Of a stretch of DNA of 64,000 bases, positions 26,083 to 34,661 are shown piece by piece. The notes beneath the pieces were generated by a model. It was not told the origin of the DNA, did no database searches, and saw nothing but the letters and a program-made list of their open reading frames with translations. Source of the DNA: Pseudomonadota bacterium (GTDB lineage: Bacteria > Pseudomonadota > Gammaproteobacteria > Burkholderiales > Gallionellaceae); contig JAJYLY010000012.1 in assembly GCA_021787435.1 (NCBI GenBank), positions 1 to 64,000 of the forward strand. Direction: 5' to 3'. Position 1 is the first letter of the stretch, and each line of letters opens with the position of its first letter. A program made the position numbers and the translations under genes.

Positions 26083-27246
26083 ATGCGAACGACTCCCCGA
26101 AAAAATCCGGCACCGCGCCGCGCCGGCACCAAGCTGACCAGACTCCTGGCGACAGCGCCTGCCAGCACGCCCGCCCCTGCTGTAAGGCCGCGCGGCTCCG
26201 CCCCGCTTTCTCACTGGCTTCTGTATTGCCGCACAGGCTTCGAAAAGGACTGTGCGGAGGAAGCCATAAGCCATGCCAGAATGCAGCGCCCGGTTCTGGC
26301 CGAACAGCCGGAAATCCTCGCAGACAGCGGTTATGCGCTGGTCGCCATCAACGAGCAGTCGCTCGTATACCGCGAACTGATATTCGCGCGTCAGCTAATC
26401 CGCCTGCATCAAACCATAGAGGCGCTGCCCGAGCGCGATCGACTGACACCGATACTCGCAGCGCTGCCTCCTGGCAACTTCGGCGAGCTATGGCTGGAAG
26501 TGCCCGACACCAATGAAGGCAAGACGCTTTCATCCTTCACACGCCGCTTTCATCCACTGCTGGAAACCGCGCTCAAAGAACAGGGCCGTTTGATCGACGA
26601 CATCAGGTTGCCACGCCTGCATGTCTTTTTCCCGGACAAATCCACTGCGATGACAGGCATAAGCGACCCCTGCAACAGCTCGCCTTACATCATGGGCATA
26701 CATCGCCAGTCCCTGCCTCCCGATGCGCCCAGCCGCTCGACACTGAAGCTCGCAGAAGCAATCGACGTCTTTTTGGACAAAGGCGAACAAAAAAGACTGC
26801 TGCGGGTCGGCATGACAGCGGTCGACCTGGGTGCCGCGCCCGGCGGATGGACCTGGCAGATGGTCCGACGCGGAATACGCGTGACCGCGGTGGACAACGG
26901 CCCGATGAAAGGCGCGATGGCGAAACATCCACTGGTCGAACATTTGAGACAGGACGGATTCAGGTTTGCACCGCGCAAATCCGCAGACTGGCTGATCTGT
27001 GACATGGTCGAAAAGCCCGCCAGGGTATCCGAGCTTGTCGGCAACTGGTTTGCTCATGGCTGGTGCAGACATGCAATCTTCAACCTGAAGCTGCCGATGA
27101 AACAGCGCATCGCGGCGGTCAGCGCGGCGCTAAGCAGCATCCGATCGAAACTCGACATGGAAGGCATGAATTACAGAATGAGCGCTAAACATCTCTACCA
27201 TGACAGGGAAGAAGTGACGGTGTTTTTGACGCGCACCAGACATTGA
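26083..27246 (+). CDS. rlmM: 23S rRNA 2'-O-ribose methyltransferase RlmM
   Basis: SAM-dependent methylase of C2498 in 23S rRNA. About 387 residues, with the N-terminal THUMP-like RNA-binding part (LLYCRTGFEKDCAEEA near 48) and a Rossmann domain with SAM loop AVDLGAAPGGWTWQM near 250, catalytic Asp in DWLICDMVEKP and catalytic Lys in HAIFNLKLPMKQR near 345. The start could also be GTG at 26068, five codons earlier; ATG 26083 is preferred. The N-terminal ~40 residues are an Arg/Pro/Ala-rich tail not usual in the family. Divergent from the HAD gene. Confidence 0.92.
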   Translation: MRTTPRKNPAPRRAGTKLTRLLATAPASTPAPAVRPRGSAPLSHWLLYCRTGFEKDCAEEAISHARMQRPVLAEQPEILADSGYALVAINEQSLVYRELIFARQLIRLHQTIEALPERDRLTPILAALPPGNFGELWLEVPDTNEGKTLSSFTRRFHPLLETALKEQGRLIDDIRLPRLHVFFPDKSTAMTGISDPCNSSPYIMGIHRQSLPPDAPSRSTLKLAEAIDVFLDKGEQKRLLRVGMTAVDLGAAPGGWTWQMVRRGIRVTAVDNGPMKGAMAKHPLVEHLRQDGFRFAPRKSADWLICDMVEKPARVSELVGNWFAHGWCRHAIFNLKLPMKQRIAAVSAALSSIRSKLDMEGMNYRMSAKHLYHDREEVTVFLTRTRH

Positions 27247-27268
27247 TCCTTCAAGATTTCAAACCGAC

Positions 27269-28135
27269 ATGAACAACCGCACCGGACTGATCGCCGTTTT
27301 CTTCACCATCTGCATCTGGGCAGGCTTCATCCTAGTCAGCCGCCACGGGGGAAAAGGCATATTGACCGGCTGGGATGTGACTGCCTTGCGCTTCGGGGTG
27401 GGTGCGCTGATCGCTATCTTCTTCCTGCCGCGAGTGGTCATGCCGCCTCTCAAGGTAGTCCTGCTGTTCTCCCTGTTCGGCGGCGTAGGCTATGCCGTCG
27501 CTGTGTATTTGGCCTTTCGCATGGCGCCTGCCGCTCATGCAGCGATATTGCTGCCCGGCGCACTGCCATTCACCACTGCAGTGATTGCATGGCTCTGGCT
27601 GAAGCACAAACCTTCGCCTTCGCAACGCGCTGCACTGGCGCTGGTTTTTTTCGGCATTACATTAACCGCTATCGACACGCTGGCACGCGGGACGCACCTG
27701 ACCGGCATGCAGATTCTTGGCGATATGCTGTTTCTTTGCGGCTCATCCTCGTGGGCGATCTTCACGTTGCTGCTGCGCCGCCATCCTGTCCCACCGCTGA
27801 CTGCCGCTGTCAGCACGACGCTGGGCAGTGCAATCCTGTATCTGCCCGTCTGGTGGCTGTTTTTGCCCAGCACACTCAATCAGGCACCGCATTCCGAAAT
27901 TGCAATGCAGGCTATCTATCAGGGGATACTGGTGGTATTCGTCGCGATGATGCTCTACGCTTTTGCAGTCCGGCGTCTGGGACCGCAAACGGTGACGTTG
28001 CTGATGGCCATCGTGCCGGGTGCAGCTGCGCTGGCTGCCGTGCCTGTTCTCAATGAACCACTCTCGCTGCTGACATTGGCAGGCCTGGGGTCAGTCACGC
28101 TTGGTGCGCTGCTGGGTGCGAGAGCTTCCGGATGA
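27269..28135 (+). CDS. EamA/DMT-family transporter
   Basis: A 288-residue inner-membrane protein with about ten hydrophobic segments arranged as two EamA repeats (VFFTICIWAGFILVSRHGGK at the start of the first; GDMLFLCGSSSWAIFTLLLR at the start of the second). RhtA/YdcZ-like exporters of amino acids or metabolites are the closest described group. It follows rlmM by 22 bases and may be co-transcribed. Substrate unknown. Confidence 0.88.
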   Translation: MNNRTGLIAVFFTICIWAGFILVSRHGGKGILTGWDVTALRFGVGALIAIFFLPRVVMPPLKVVLLFSLFGGVGYAVAVYLAFRMAPAAHAAILLPGALPFTTAVIAWLWLKHKPSPSQRAALALVFFGITLTAIDTLARGTHLTGMQILGDMLFLCGSSSWAIFTLLLRRHPVPPLTAAVSTTLGSAILYLPVWWLFLPSTLNQAPHSEIAMQAIYQGILVVFVAMMLYAFAVRRLGPQTVTLLMAIVPGAAALAAVPVLNEPLSLLTLAGLGSVTLGALLGARASG

Positions 28136-28142
28136 CATGCTC

Positions 28143-28712
28143 TTATGGCGTCATTTCACGCAGGCCATGAGAGTTCGCCTTGTCAATATCGCTTTCAGGG
28201 AAAGCGGCCCTTCGGCGAGGAACCATATCGGCATCAAGAAGACGTTCTATCCGCGCAAACACCTCGAAGCGCGAAAAAGGTTTCTTCATGAAATCGTCAG
28301 CGCCTATGCGACTTCCGAAGAAAAGTTCGGTAGCCTGTTCGTTGCCGCTGATCATGATGACGGGTATGTGGCGCGTTTCAGGGTCGCGGCGCAATGTTCG
28401 CAGCACAGCAAAGCCGTTGGCGTCAGGCAGTATGATATCGAGAAAGATCAGGTCGGGCTTTTCCGTGCGCGCAAGATCCACGGCCGTCTCCGCATCCAGC
28501 GCCTCGAAAGTGATGTAGCCTGCCGAGCGCAATATCTTCTTCAACGCGAACACCACGGTGCGGGAATCATCAACGATCAACGCGCGCGTTTCATCCCTTG
28601 CATTCTGCCGTTTTCTTTTCCTGCGCTCATTGACGACTTTGGACTCAACAGCCGGCTCAGGAACTGGTGCGGCAGTGCCAAAAAATGACCGGATTTTATC
28701 GAAGAATCCCAC
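28143..28712 (-). CDS. Single-receiver response regulator
   Basis: A 189-residue regulator. I set the start at GTG 28712 because AAAGGA precedes it and the protein then begins MGFFDKIRSFFG; the longer frame adds an unlikely N-terminus. Residues ~1-62 are a basic, Pro-containing linker, then a REC domain (62-182) with ALIVDDSRTV, phospho-acceptor Asp in LIFLDIILPDANGF, the Ser switch in VIMISGNE and Lys in MKKPFSR. No output domain, so it resembles PilG/PilH/CheY-like regulators with an N-terminal targeting tail. No kinase gene is beside it. Confidence 0.85.
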   Translation of the reverse strand: MGFFDKIRSFFGTAAPVPEPAVESKVVNERRKRKRQNARDETRALIVDDSRTVVFALKKILRSAGYITFEALDAETAVDLARTEKPDLIFLDIILPDANGFAVLRTLRRDPETRHIPVIMISGNEQATELFFGSRIGADDFMKKPFSRFEVFARIERLLDADMVPRRRAAFPESDIDKANSHGLREMTP

Positions 28713-28856
28713 AATTTTCCTTTCAATTACCGATTGCCAAGATGTCGAGTGCGCCTGAAAAAACACCCGTCAACAAGTTCGTGCAACCCCTTCCGGTCAG
28801 GATGATCCTGTTTCGGCATGCCGCCGATTCTACCTCAGAACCTGTCAAGCTGGATC

Positions 28857-30167
28857 TCAATGAAGTTTCACCTGCGGATCGATGCCCTTGCGTAGAAAAT
28901 GCAGCAGGGAGATGAGCACTGCGCGCGACCATCCGTAAAGCGTTGCCTGATGCATCTTGTAGAGCATGAGATATACCAAGCGCGCAACAGAGCCCGAAAT
29001 CATCATCGAACCCGCAAGCCCCCCCATCAGGTTGCCGACAGTGCTGTATTTACCCATTGCGACCAGCGAGCCGAAATCCCTGTAAGTGAAATCAAGCGGT
29101 GACCTGCCCCTGATGCGGCGCACCAGCGTTTTGAAAAGGGTCGATGCCTGCTGGTGAGCGGCCTGCGCGCGGGGCGGGACATTGTTTCCCATATCATCCA
29201 TCGGGCATGCCGCGCAGTCACCAATCGCGAAGATGTTCTCATCTCGGGTGCACTGCAGGTTTCGTTTGACGACCAACTGGTCGATGCGGTTGGTTTCAAG
29301 ACCCGCAATGTTTTTAAGAAATGCCGGCGCCTTGATGCCTGCCGCCCATACTTTGATCGCAGCCGGGATGATGATGCCCGAGGCAGACACGATGCCCTGT
29401 TCGTTGACTTCCACAACGCGCTGGTTGACGTGCACCGCAACACCCAGACGATGCAGTTCGCGCATAGCCGCATTTGACAGACTGAGCGGCAGAGCGGGCA
29501 GAATATGGGACCCTGCCTCGATGATGTGCAGCTTGATGTCTTTTGCAGGGTCTATCGTATCCAGCCCGTAGGCTGAAACAAGCCGGGTGACATGGTGGAG
29601 CTGGGCGGCAAGCTCTACACCGGTAGCCCCCGCACCTACGATCGCGACATCCAACTGTCCCGGTTTGATCGGCTTGGCCTGGGTATGCGCGCGAAGCATG
29701 CTGTTGAGCAGATTCTGCTGGAAAAGCTCTGCCTGCTCGGTGCTGTCGAGGAAAAGGCAGTGTTTCTGAACCCCTGGAATGCCAAAATCGTTGCTCAAGC
29801 TGCCGACAGCAAACACCAGCGTGTCGTAGCCAAAGCGCCGTTCAGATATGATTTCCTCGCCTTTATCGTCCAAGGTAGGCGCCAGCAGTACTTCCCTGCG
29901 TTCCCGATCAAGACCCACCACGCGCCCCAGACGGTAGCGGAAATGATTCCAGCGCGCCTGTGCCAGATATTCCAGTTCATCCTCGGATGAATCCAGCGTA
30001 CCCGCCGCAATCTCATGCAAAAGTGGCTTCCAGATATGGGTGCGGCTGGAGTCGATTAGCGTGATTTCCGCAACCCCTCTCCTCCCAAGCTTTCTGCCAA
30101 GCAAGGTGGCCAGTTCAAGGCCGGCAGCACCGCCGCCTGCGATGATGATATGGTGCAGCTTTCCCAT
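28857..30167 (-). CDS. ndh: Type II NADH dehydrogenase (NDH-2)
   Basis: A 436-residue FAD-dependent NADH:quinone oxidoreductase on the inner face of the membrane; it does not pump protons. FAD loop IIIAGGGAAGLELATLLG at residue ~7, NAD loop VAIVGAGATGVELAAQLH near 175, the conserved AAGIKAP and the FAIGDCAACP segment near 320, then the quinone-site AHQQAS. The C-terminus has an amphipathic/hydrophobic stretch (MMISGSVARLVYLMLYKMHQ) that anchors it. GGAGG precedes the ATG. It could also be a sulfide:quinone-type relative, but the order of motifs fits NDH-2. Confidence 0.88.
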   Translation of the reverse strand: MGKLHHIIIAGGGAAGLELATLLGRKLGRRGVAEITLIDSSRTHIWKPLLHEIAAGTLDSSEDELEYLAQARWNHFRYRLGRVVGLDRERREVLLAPTLDDKGEEIISERRFGYDTLVFAVGSLSNDFGIPGVQKHCLFLDSTEQAELFQQNLLNSMLRAHTQAKPIKPGQLDVAIVGAGATGVELAAQLHHVTRLVSAYGLDTIDPAKDIKLHIIEAGSHILPALPLSLSNAAMRELHRLGVAVHVNQRVVEVNEQGIVSASGIIIPAAIKVWAAGIKAPAFLKNIAGLETNRIDQLVVKRNLQCTRDENIFAIGDCAACPMDDMGNNVPPRAQAAHQQASTLFKTLVRRIRGRSPLDFTYRDFGSLVAMGKYSTVGNLMGGLAGSMMISGSVARLVYLMLYKMHQATLYGWSRAVLISLLHFLRKGIDPQVKLH

Positions 30168-30188
30168 ATTCCCTCCGTGTTATGGGTA

Positions 30189-31133
30189 TCAACCCTGCTT
30201 CGCATCCAGTCTTGCGATAAAACCTTGCAATTCAGCTGGCAAGGGCGCACTGATCTCAAGCATCTCGCCTGTCAGCGGATGGTTAAAAGAAATGCTTTGC
30301 GCGTGCAAAAACATGCGTTTCAAACCCAGCTTCATCAATTCCCGGTTGCGCGCAAAGTCTCCATACTTGTCGTCCCCCGCGATCGGAAAACCCAGATGGG
30401 AAAGATGCACGCGTATCTGGTGAGTGCGTCCTGTCTTCAGTTGCGCCTCCAGCAGGCTATATCCAGGCCAGTTCTTCTGCAACATGAAAATAGTATGCGA
30501 AATCTTCCCGTCTTCCCTGACCATCACGCGCTTCTCGCCTCCCTGTGTGTCAACCTTATGGAGCGGTAATTTCACATGCTGGCGCACATTGTTCCATTGC
30601 CCCAGCACCAGCGCAAGATAGCGTTTGTCGCTGTTGCCCTCGCGCATGATCTCGTGCATCGCAGTCAACGCGGAGCGCTTCTTTGCAAGCAGCAGCACAC
30701 CTGAGGTTTCCCTGTCTAATCTGTGCACGAGTTCGAGAAACTTGGCCTCAGGACGCGCGCGACGCATCTGTTCGATCACGCCGAAGCTCACCCCACTGCC
30801 GCCGTGCACCGCGATGCCGGCAGGTTTGTTCACCGCCATGAGCGCATCGTCTTCATAAAGAATCGGCAATTCAACAGCGGGAATGTAAACTTGGGGGACT
30901 TCGTCTTTCTTCGCCACACGCACAGGCGGGATGCGCAAAAGATCGCCCAGCTTCAGCCTGTAGGTCTGATCGACGCGTTTCTTGTTCACGCGCACTTCTC
31001 CTCGCAACATCCGGTAAATGTGGCTTTTCGGTACTCCTTTGAGATGACGGAACAGAAAATTGTCGATGCGCTGCGCATCGCCGCTCTCGTCAATCTCAAG
31101 AAATGTGACAGATTCTTTGCTTAAACCATTCAT
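30189..31133 (-). CDS. rluC: Ribosomal large-subunit pseudouridine synthase RluC
   Basis: About 314 residues. N-terminal S4 RNA-binding domain (QRIDNFLFRHLKGVPKSHIYRM to GDLLRIPPVR, residues ~20-90) then the RluA-family catalytic domain with the active Asp in VHRLDRETSGVLLLAKK (about 150) and RTHQIRVHLSHLGFPI near 235. RluC modifies 23S U955, U2504 and U2580. The real start is ATG 31133; the longer frame runs into the rne leader. It is divergent from rne with a 405-bp gap, a conserved neighbour pair in betaproteobacteria. Confidence 0.93.
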   Translation of the reverse strand: MNGLSKESVTFLEIDESGDAQRIDNFLFRHLKGVPKSHIYRMLRGEVRVNKKRVDQTYRLKLGDLLRIPPVRVAKKDEVPQVYIPAVELPILYEDDALMAVNKPAGIAVHGGSGVSFGVIEQMRRARPEAKFLELVHRLDRETSGVLLLAKKRSALTAMHEIMREGNSDKRYLALVLGQWNNVRQHVKLPLHKVDTQGGEKRVMVREDGKISHTIFMLQKNWPGYSLLEAQLKTGRTHQIRVHLSHLGFPIAGDDKYGDFARNRELMKLGLKRMFLHAQSISFNHPLTGEMLEISAPLPAELQGFIARLDAKQG

Positions 31134-31538
31134 TATGCTTATACTGTTTGCGCGTTTTTTGGTTGGGTAATACAGGGGGATTCCCGCCGATTGCATCTGA
31201 CATGCTAGGATCAAGGGCGCCAGGCGCCATCCAACCAACCGCGACCCGGTTAATATCGCTCACCGGAACCAGCAGCGATAGTAATTGATTTACGCGCTCA
31301 AAGCACCTGTGGATTTTTGTGGCAGGGCAGCAGCGTTGCAACTGGCCGAGCCGGACATGCGCAAAGGCGCCTGTCAATGAACTCCCCAAACGCGACGCAT
31401 ACCTAGCCACCCGAGACAATTTTTAGACCAGCTACATGATGAGAAACCATTTGACCTACCATCGTCAGCCGTTGCTCTCTCACGCCTAACCGCGTGTAGC
31501 TTGCGTCTTCCCGTGTCAGAGCGCGGGAGACAACATAT
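31134..31538 (+). promoter_or_regulatory. Long gap and probable 5' leader of rne
   Basis: A 405-bp non-coding stretch between divergent rluC and rne. No convincing ORF. In E. coli the rne mRNA has a ~360-base structured leader through which RNase E represses its own synthesis; the size and position here fit a similar arrangement. I see no strong -35/-10 pair, and the hairpin homologous to hp2 cannot be assigned by eye. GGGAG sits 9 bases ahead of the rne ATG. Confidence 0.4.
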
Positions 31539-33986
31539 ATGAAACGCATGCTATTCAATGCGACACAGCCGGAAGAACTCCGTGTCGCCATTGTTGACGG
31601 TCAGAAACTGATCGACCTCGACATTGAAATTGCCGGCAAGGAGCAACGCAAGAGCAACATCTACCAAGCAGTCATCACCCGAATCGAACCCAGCCTCGAA
31701 GCCTGTTTTGTCGAGTATGGAGGAAACCGCCACGGTTTTCTTCCCTTCAAGGAAATATCACCGCAGTTTTACCAACCCGGTTGCGGAAATCGCCCGACCA
31801 TCAAGGAAGCGTTACGCGAAGGACAGGAGCTGCTCGTTCAGGTTGAAAAAGACGAGCGAGGCAACAAGGGGGCTGCGCTGACCACCTTCATCAGTCTTGC
31901 TGGCCGTTACATCGTGCTGATGCCGAACAACCCGAACGGCGGCGGTGTCTCGCGCCGCATCGAGGGAGACGAGCGCACCGAATTGCGCGAGGTGCTCTCC
32001 CATCTGGAGATACCAGAAGGTATGAGCATCATCGCGCGTACAGCCGGCATCGGACGCAATGAGGAGGAGCTGCAATGGGACCTGAACTACCTGATCCAGC
32101 TCTGGACCGCGATCGCAGAAGCCGCTGAAACCGAAAGCGCACCCTCTCTGATCTATCTGGAAAGTAGCCTCGTAGTGCGCGCAATCCGCGACTACTTCAA
32201 TCCTGAAATCGGCGAAATCCTGATCGACACCGACGAAGTTTACCAGCAGGCGCATGCGTTCATGAGCACGGTGATGCCGGACAACGTAAACCGCATCAAG
32301 CGCTACGTGGATGATGTGCCGCTATTTTCGCGCTTTCAGATCGAGCACCAGATCGAATCGGCGCATTCGCGCGAAGTGCGTCTGCCATCGGGCGGCGCAA
32401 TCGTCATCGATCACACGGAAGCCCTGACTGCGATCGACATCAACTCCGCGCGCGCAACCAAGGGATCGGACATCGAGGCCACCGCACTCAACACCAACCT
32501 CGAAGCAGCCGAAGAAATTGCTCGCCAGATGCGTTTGCGCGATCTAGGCGGCCTGATCGTGATCGACTTCATCGACATGGAGAACAGCAAGAACCAGCGT
32601 GATGTGGAGAACCGCCTGCGCGACTCGTTGCGCTTTGACCGCGCACGCGTGCAGACGGCCAAAATCTCCCGCTTCGGCCTCTTGGAATTATCCCGCCAGC
32701 GCCTGCAGCCTTCCTTGGGCGAGAGCAACTACATCACCTGCCCGCGTTGCAACGGCATCGGCCACATACGCGGGACCGAGTCTTCCGCGCTGCACATCCT
32801 GCGCATCATCCAGGAAGAAGCGATGAAGGACAGCAGCGCTGCAATACACGCGCAAGTACCCGTCGATGTCGCGACATTCCTGCTCAATGAAAAGCGCGCC
32901 GACCTGCACCGTATCGAGTCGCGCCTTAAGGTGCCGATCACGCTGATACCCAATCCGCATCTGGAAACACCAAGCTACAGCATCAACCGCCTGCGTCAGG
33001 ATGACTTGAGCAGCGAAACTGCGCAACCAAGCTATACCTTGGTGGAAAAACCCGAACAAGAGAAGAGCACACAGGAACCCGCCAAGGGTGTGCGCACCGT
33101 TGCAGCGGTCAAGGGCATCACGCCCTTGGCGCCCGCACCGATGAAAACGGAACAGCCCGTCAAGTCTTCCGGACTGATGGGCTGGCTCAAGTCGCTGTTT
33201 GCCAGCGAACCTGTCAAGGAAACACCTGCTGCAAGTAGCTCGCAGCGACCTGAACGCGCTGAGCGCAACGAAGGCAGGAAGCGTCGGGACAGAAACGACA
33301 GGCCTGAGCGCAACGTCAGAACGGAGCGCACTCAGTCCGTTGAGAAACCGGCCGAAAAACCCGCAGAAGCAAGACAGCCAAAACCGCCGCGTCCGCCTAA
33401 AAAGCCGGTCGAGCCTCGCATCGCAGAGGAAAAACCCGTCATCGAAAAGACCGCTAACGGCGAGGCCGAATCCGAGAAGACTGAGAAAAGCCGTCGCCGC
33501 GGACGCCGCGGCGGGCGCCGCGAGCGCGAGAAACGCGAGTCGGGTTCGGAAAGCATGGAAACAACGCAGGAAACCGCAGACAGGTTGCAGCCAACGGAAT
33601 ACATCGCGATGCCCACCAATCTGCCTGTTTCAGCAACTAAGCCTGTTGCAGTGGCAGAGCCTGTTGCAGTGGCAGAGCCTGTTGCAGTGGCAGAGCCTGT
33701 TGCAGTGGCAGAGCCTGTTGCAGTGGCAGAGCCTGTTGCAGTCGCAGAGCCTGTTGCAGTCGCAGAGCCTGTTGCAGCAACCAGGCCTGTTGCCGTACCC
33801 TCCATGCAGGCGCAACTCGAAATCGAAGGCCTGATGCAGATTGAAACCGCGCCTGAGAAGATCGCGATCGTGGTCGATAATCCGCCCAGAACTCAGTCGG
33901 TCAACCGCCGGCGTACGCGACAGCTCGAAGTTTATGTCGAGAACGAACCGCTGGTGCAGATCGAAACCCAACGTCCGCAGGCATAG
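31539..33986 (+). CDS. rne: Ribonuclease E
   Basis: An 815-residue endoribonuclease and degradosome scaffold. The catalytic half (~1-500) has the S1 RNA-binding domain (about 35-125), catalytic Asp residues in ALTAIDINSARAT (about 302) and IVIDFIDMEN (about 344), and the zinc-link CPRC at 401-404. The C-terminal half is disordered, with an Arg-rich RNA-binding region (RKRRDRNDRPERN and RRRGRRGGRRERE), a proline/lysine stretch, and a tandem repeat of EPVAVA hexapeptides at ~702-750. It ends in a conserved-type C-terminal peptide RRTRQLEVYVENEPLVQIE. Followed by a bidirectional terminator. Confidence 0.97.
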   Translation: MKRMLFNATQPEELRVAIVDGQKLIDLDIEIAGKEQRKSNIYQAVITRIEPSLEACFVEYGGNRHGFLPFKEISPQFYQPGCGNRPTIKEALREGQELLVQVEKDERGNKGAALTTFISLAGRYIVLMPNNPNGGGVSRRIEGDERTELREVLSHLEIPEGMSIIARTAGIGRNEEELQWDLNYLIQLWTAIAEAAETESAPSLIYLESSLVVRAIRDYFNPEIGEILIDTDEVYQQAHAFMSTVMPDNVNRIKRYVDDVPLFSRFQIEHQIESAHSREVRLPSGGAIVIDHTEALTAIDINSARATKGSDIEATALNTNLEAAEEIARQMRLRDLGGLIVIDFIDMENSKNQRDVENRLRDSLRFDRARVQTAKISRFGLLELSRQRLQPSLGESNYITCPRCNGIGHIRGTESSALHILRIIQEEAMKDSSAAIHAQVPVDVATFLLNEKRADLHRIESRLKVPITLIPNPHLETPSYSINRLRQDDLSSETAQPSYTLVEKPEQEKSTQEPAKGVRTVAAVKGITPLAPAPMKTEQPVKSSGLMGWLKSLFASEPVKETPAASSSQRPERAERNEGRKRRDRNDRPERNVRTERTQSVEKPAEKPAEARQPKPPRPPKKPVEPRIAEEKPVIEKTANGEAESEKTEKSRRRGRRGGRREREKRESGSESMETTQETADRLQPTEYIAMPTNLPVSATKPVAVAEPVAVAEPVAVAEPVAVAEPVAVAEPVAVAEPVAVAEPVAATRPVAVPSMQAQLEIEGLMQIETAPEKIAIVVDNPPRTQSVNRRRTRQLEVYVENEPLVQIETQRPQA
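33642..33785 (+). repeat. 18-bp tandem repeat inside rne
   Basis: Seven near-identical copies of CCTGTTGCAGTGGCAGAG plus a degenerate eighth, all in frame, coding PVAVAE hexapeptides. Copies 1-5 are identical; copies 6-7 share one base change (GTG to GTC); copy 8 diverges. Such identity points to recent slippage or unequal exchange. The unit lies in the disordered scaffold arm, where length change is tolerated. Confidence 0.95.
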
Positions 33987-33999
33987 TTCTGCCGCCATA

Positions 34000-34033
34000 A
34001 AAAAAACCGCACGACATGTCGTGCGGTTTTTTT
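34000..34033. terminator. Bidirectional Rho-independent terminator
   Basis: A 34-base perfect palindrome, A6-CCGCACGAC-AT-GTCGTGCGG-T6, between the convergent rne and phosphatase genes. The A run on one side and T run on the other make it work in both directions. It begins 14 bases after the rne stop and includes two bases of the phosphatase stop codon. Confidence 0.95.
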
Positions 34034-34523
34034 ATGCGGAGAGCTCAAGCGTGAGTCGTATATGCTGCAGCAATCCTTGTGCAGCATCTTCAACCATGTC
34101 CAGCACCCGCTCGAAACCCTCTTCACCGCCGTAATACGGGTCAGGCACCTCGCGTTCTCTGTGATGCCGCGCATAATCGAGAAACAGCCCAGGATTTTTT
34201 TTGCAGCCGCGCGGCGCCAGGTACCGCAATATTGCAAGATTTGCACAGTCCATCGCCAGCACATAGTCGAAGTTTTCCATATCCTCTCGTACCACCTGCC
34301 GTCCGCGCAGCCTACTCATATCAAAGCCGCGCTGCGCAGCAGCCTGCTGGGAACGAAAATCCGGCGCATGGCCGATGTGATAGTCATGCGTCCCTGCCGA
34401 ATCGATCAGTATGGAATCAGACAGTCCCGCATTCTCGACATAATGGCGGAATACCGCCTCGGCTGTGGGGGATCGGCAGATGTTGCCCATGCACACGAAG
34501 AGCACTTTAACTTTTGTTTTCAT
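34032..34523 (-). CDS. Low-molecular-weight protein-tyrosine phosphatase
   Basis: A 163-residue cytoplasmic phosphatase of the arsenate-reductase-like fold. The P-loop VCMGNICRSPTAEAVF holds the Cys-x5-Arg-Ser signature at the N-terminus; the general acid Asp is in VPDPYYGGEEGFERV near 130. Such enzymes often reverse BY-kinase phosphorylation in exopolysaccharide systems (Wzb-like), but no kinase or polysaccharide gene is near, so it is a housekeeping-type orphan here. Terminator overlaps its stop. Confidence 0.92.
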   Translation of the reverse strand: MKTKVKVLFVCMGNICRSPTAEAVFRHYVENAGLSDSILIDSAGTHDYHIGHAPDFRSQQAAAQRGFDMSRLRGRQVVREDMENFDYVLAMDCANLAILRYLAPRGCKKNPGLFLDYARHHREREVPDPYYGGEEGFERVLDMVEDAAQGLLQHIRLTLELSA

Positions 34524-34628
34524 TACATCAGATGCGAAGATTATGAGCGGTTAGAGTGAAAATCCGCTTGAACGATAGTGGAAAGCGAGCCTGGAAGAAT
34601 TCTACCCCATAATATAGTGGAAATGGTC

Positions 34629-34654
34629 AGGAAACCGGCGCTAGCCAGTTTCCT
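34629..34654 (-). terminator. Hairpin after PPi-PFK, possible terminator
   Basis: AGGAAACTGGC-TAGC-GCCGGTTTCCT on the minus strand, 11-bp stem with one G-T pair, starting 8 bases after the PFK stop at 34662. No long T run follows, so it may be a processing or stability hairpin instead. Confidence 0.5.
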
Positions 34655-34661
34655 GTCAGAC

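Noticed and set aside
33642..33785. CRISPR-like regular repeat
   Set aside because: Units are contiguous with no spacers and stay in the rne reading frame, so it is a coding tandem repeat.
33332..33805. Long minus-strand frame with SATATG repeats antisense to rne
   Set aside because: It is the mirror of the in-frame 18-bp repeat in rne; the repeat keeps all frames open. rne has full domain support.
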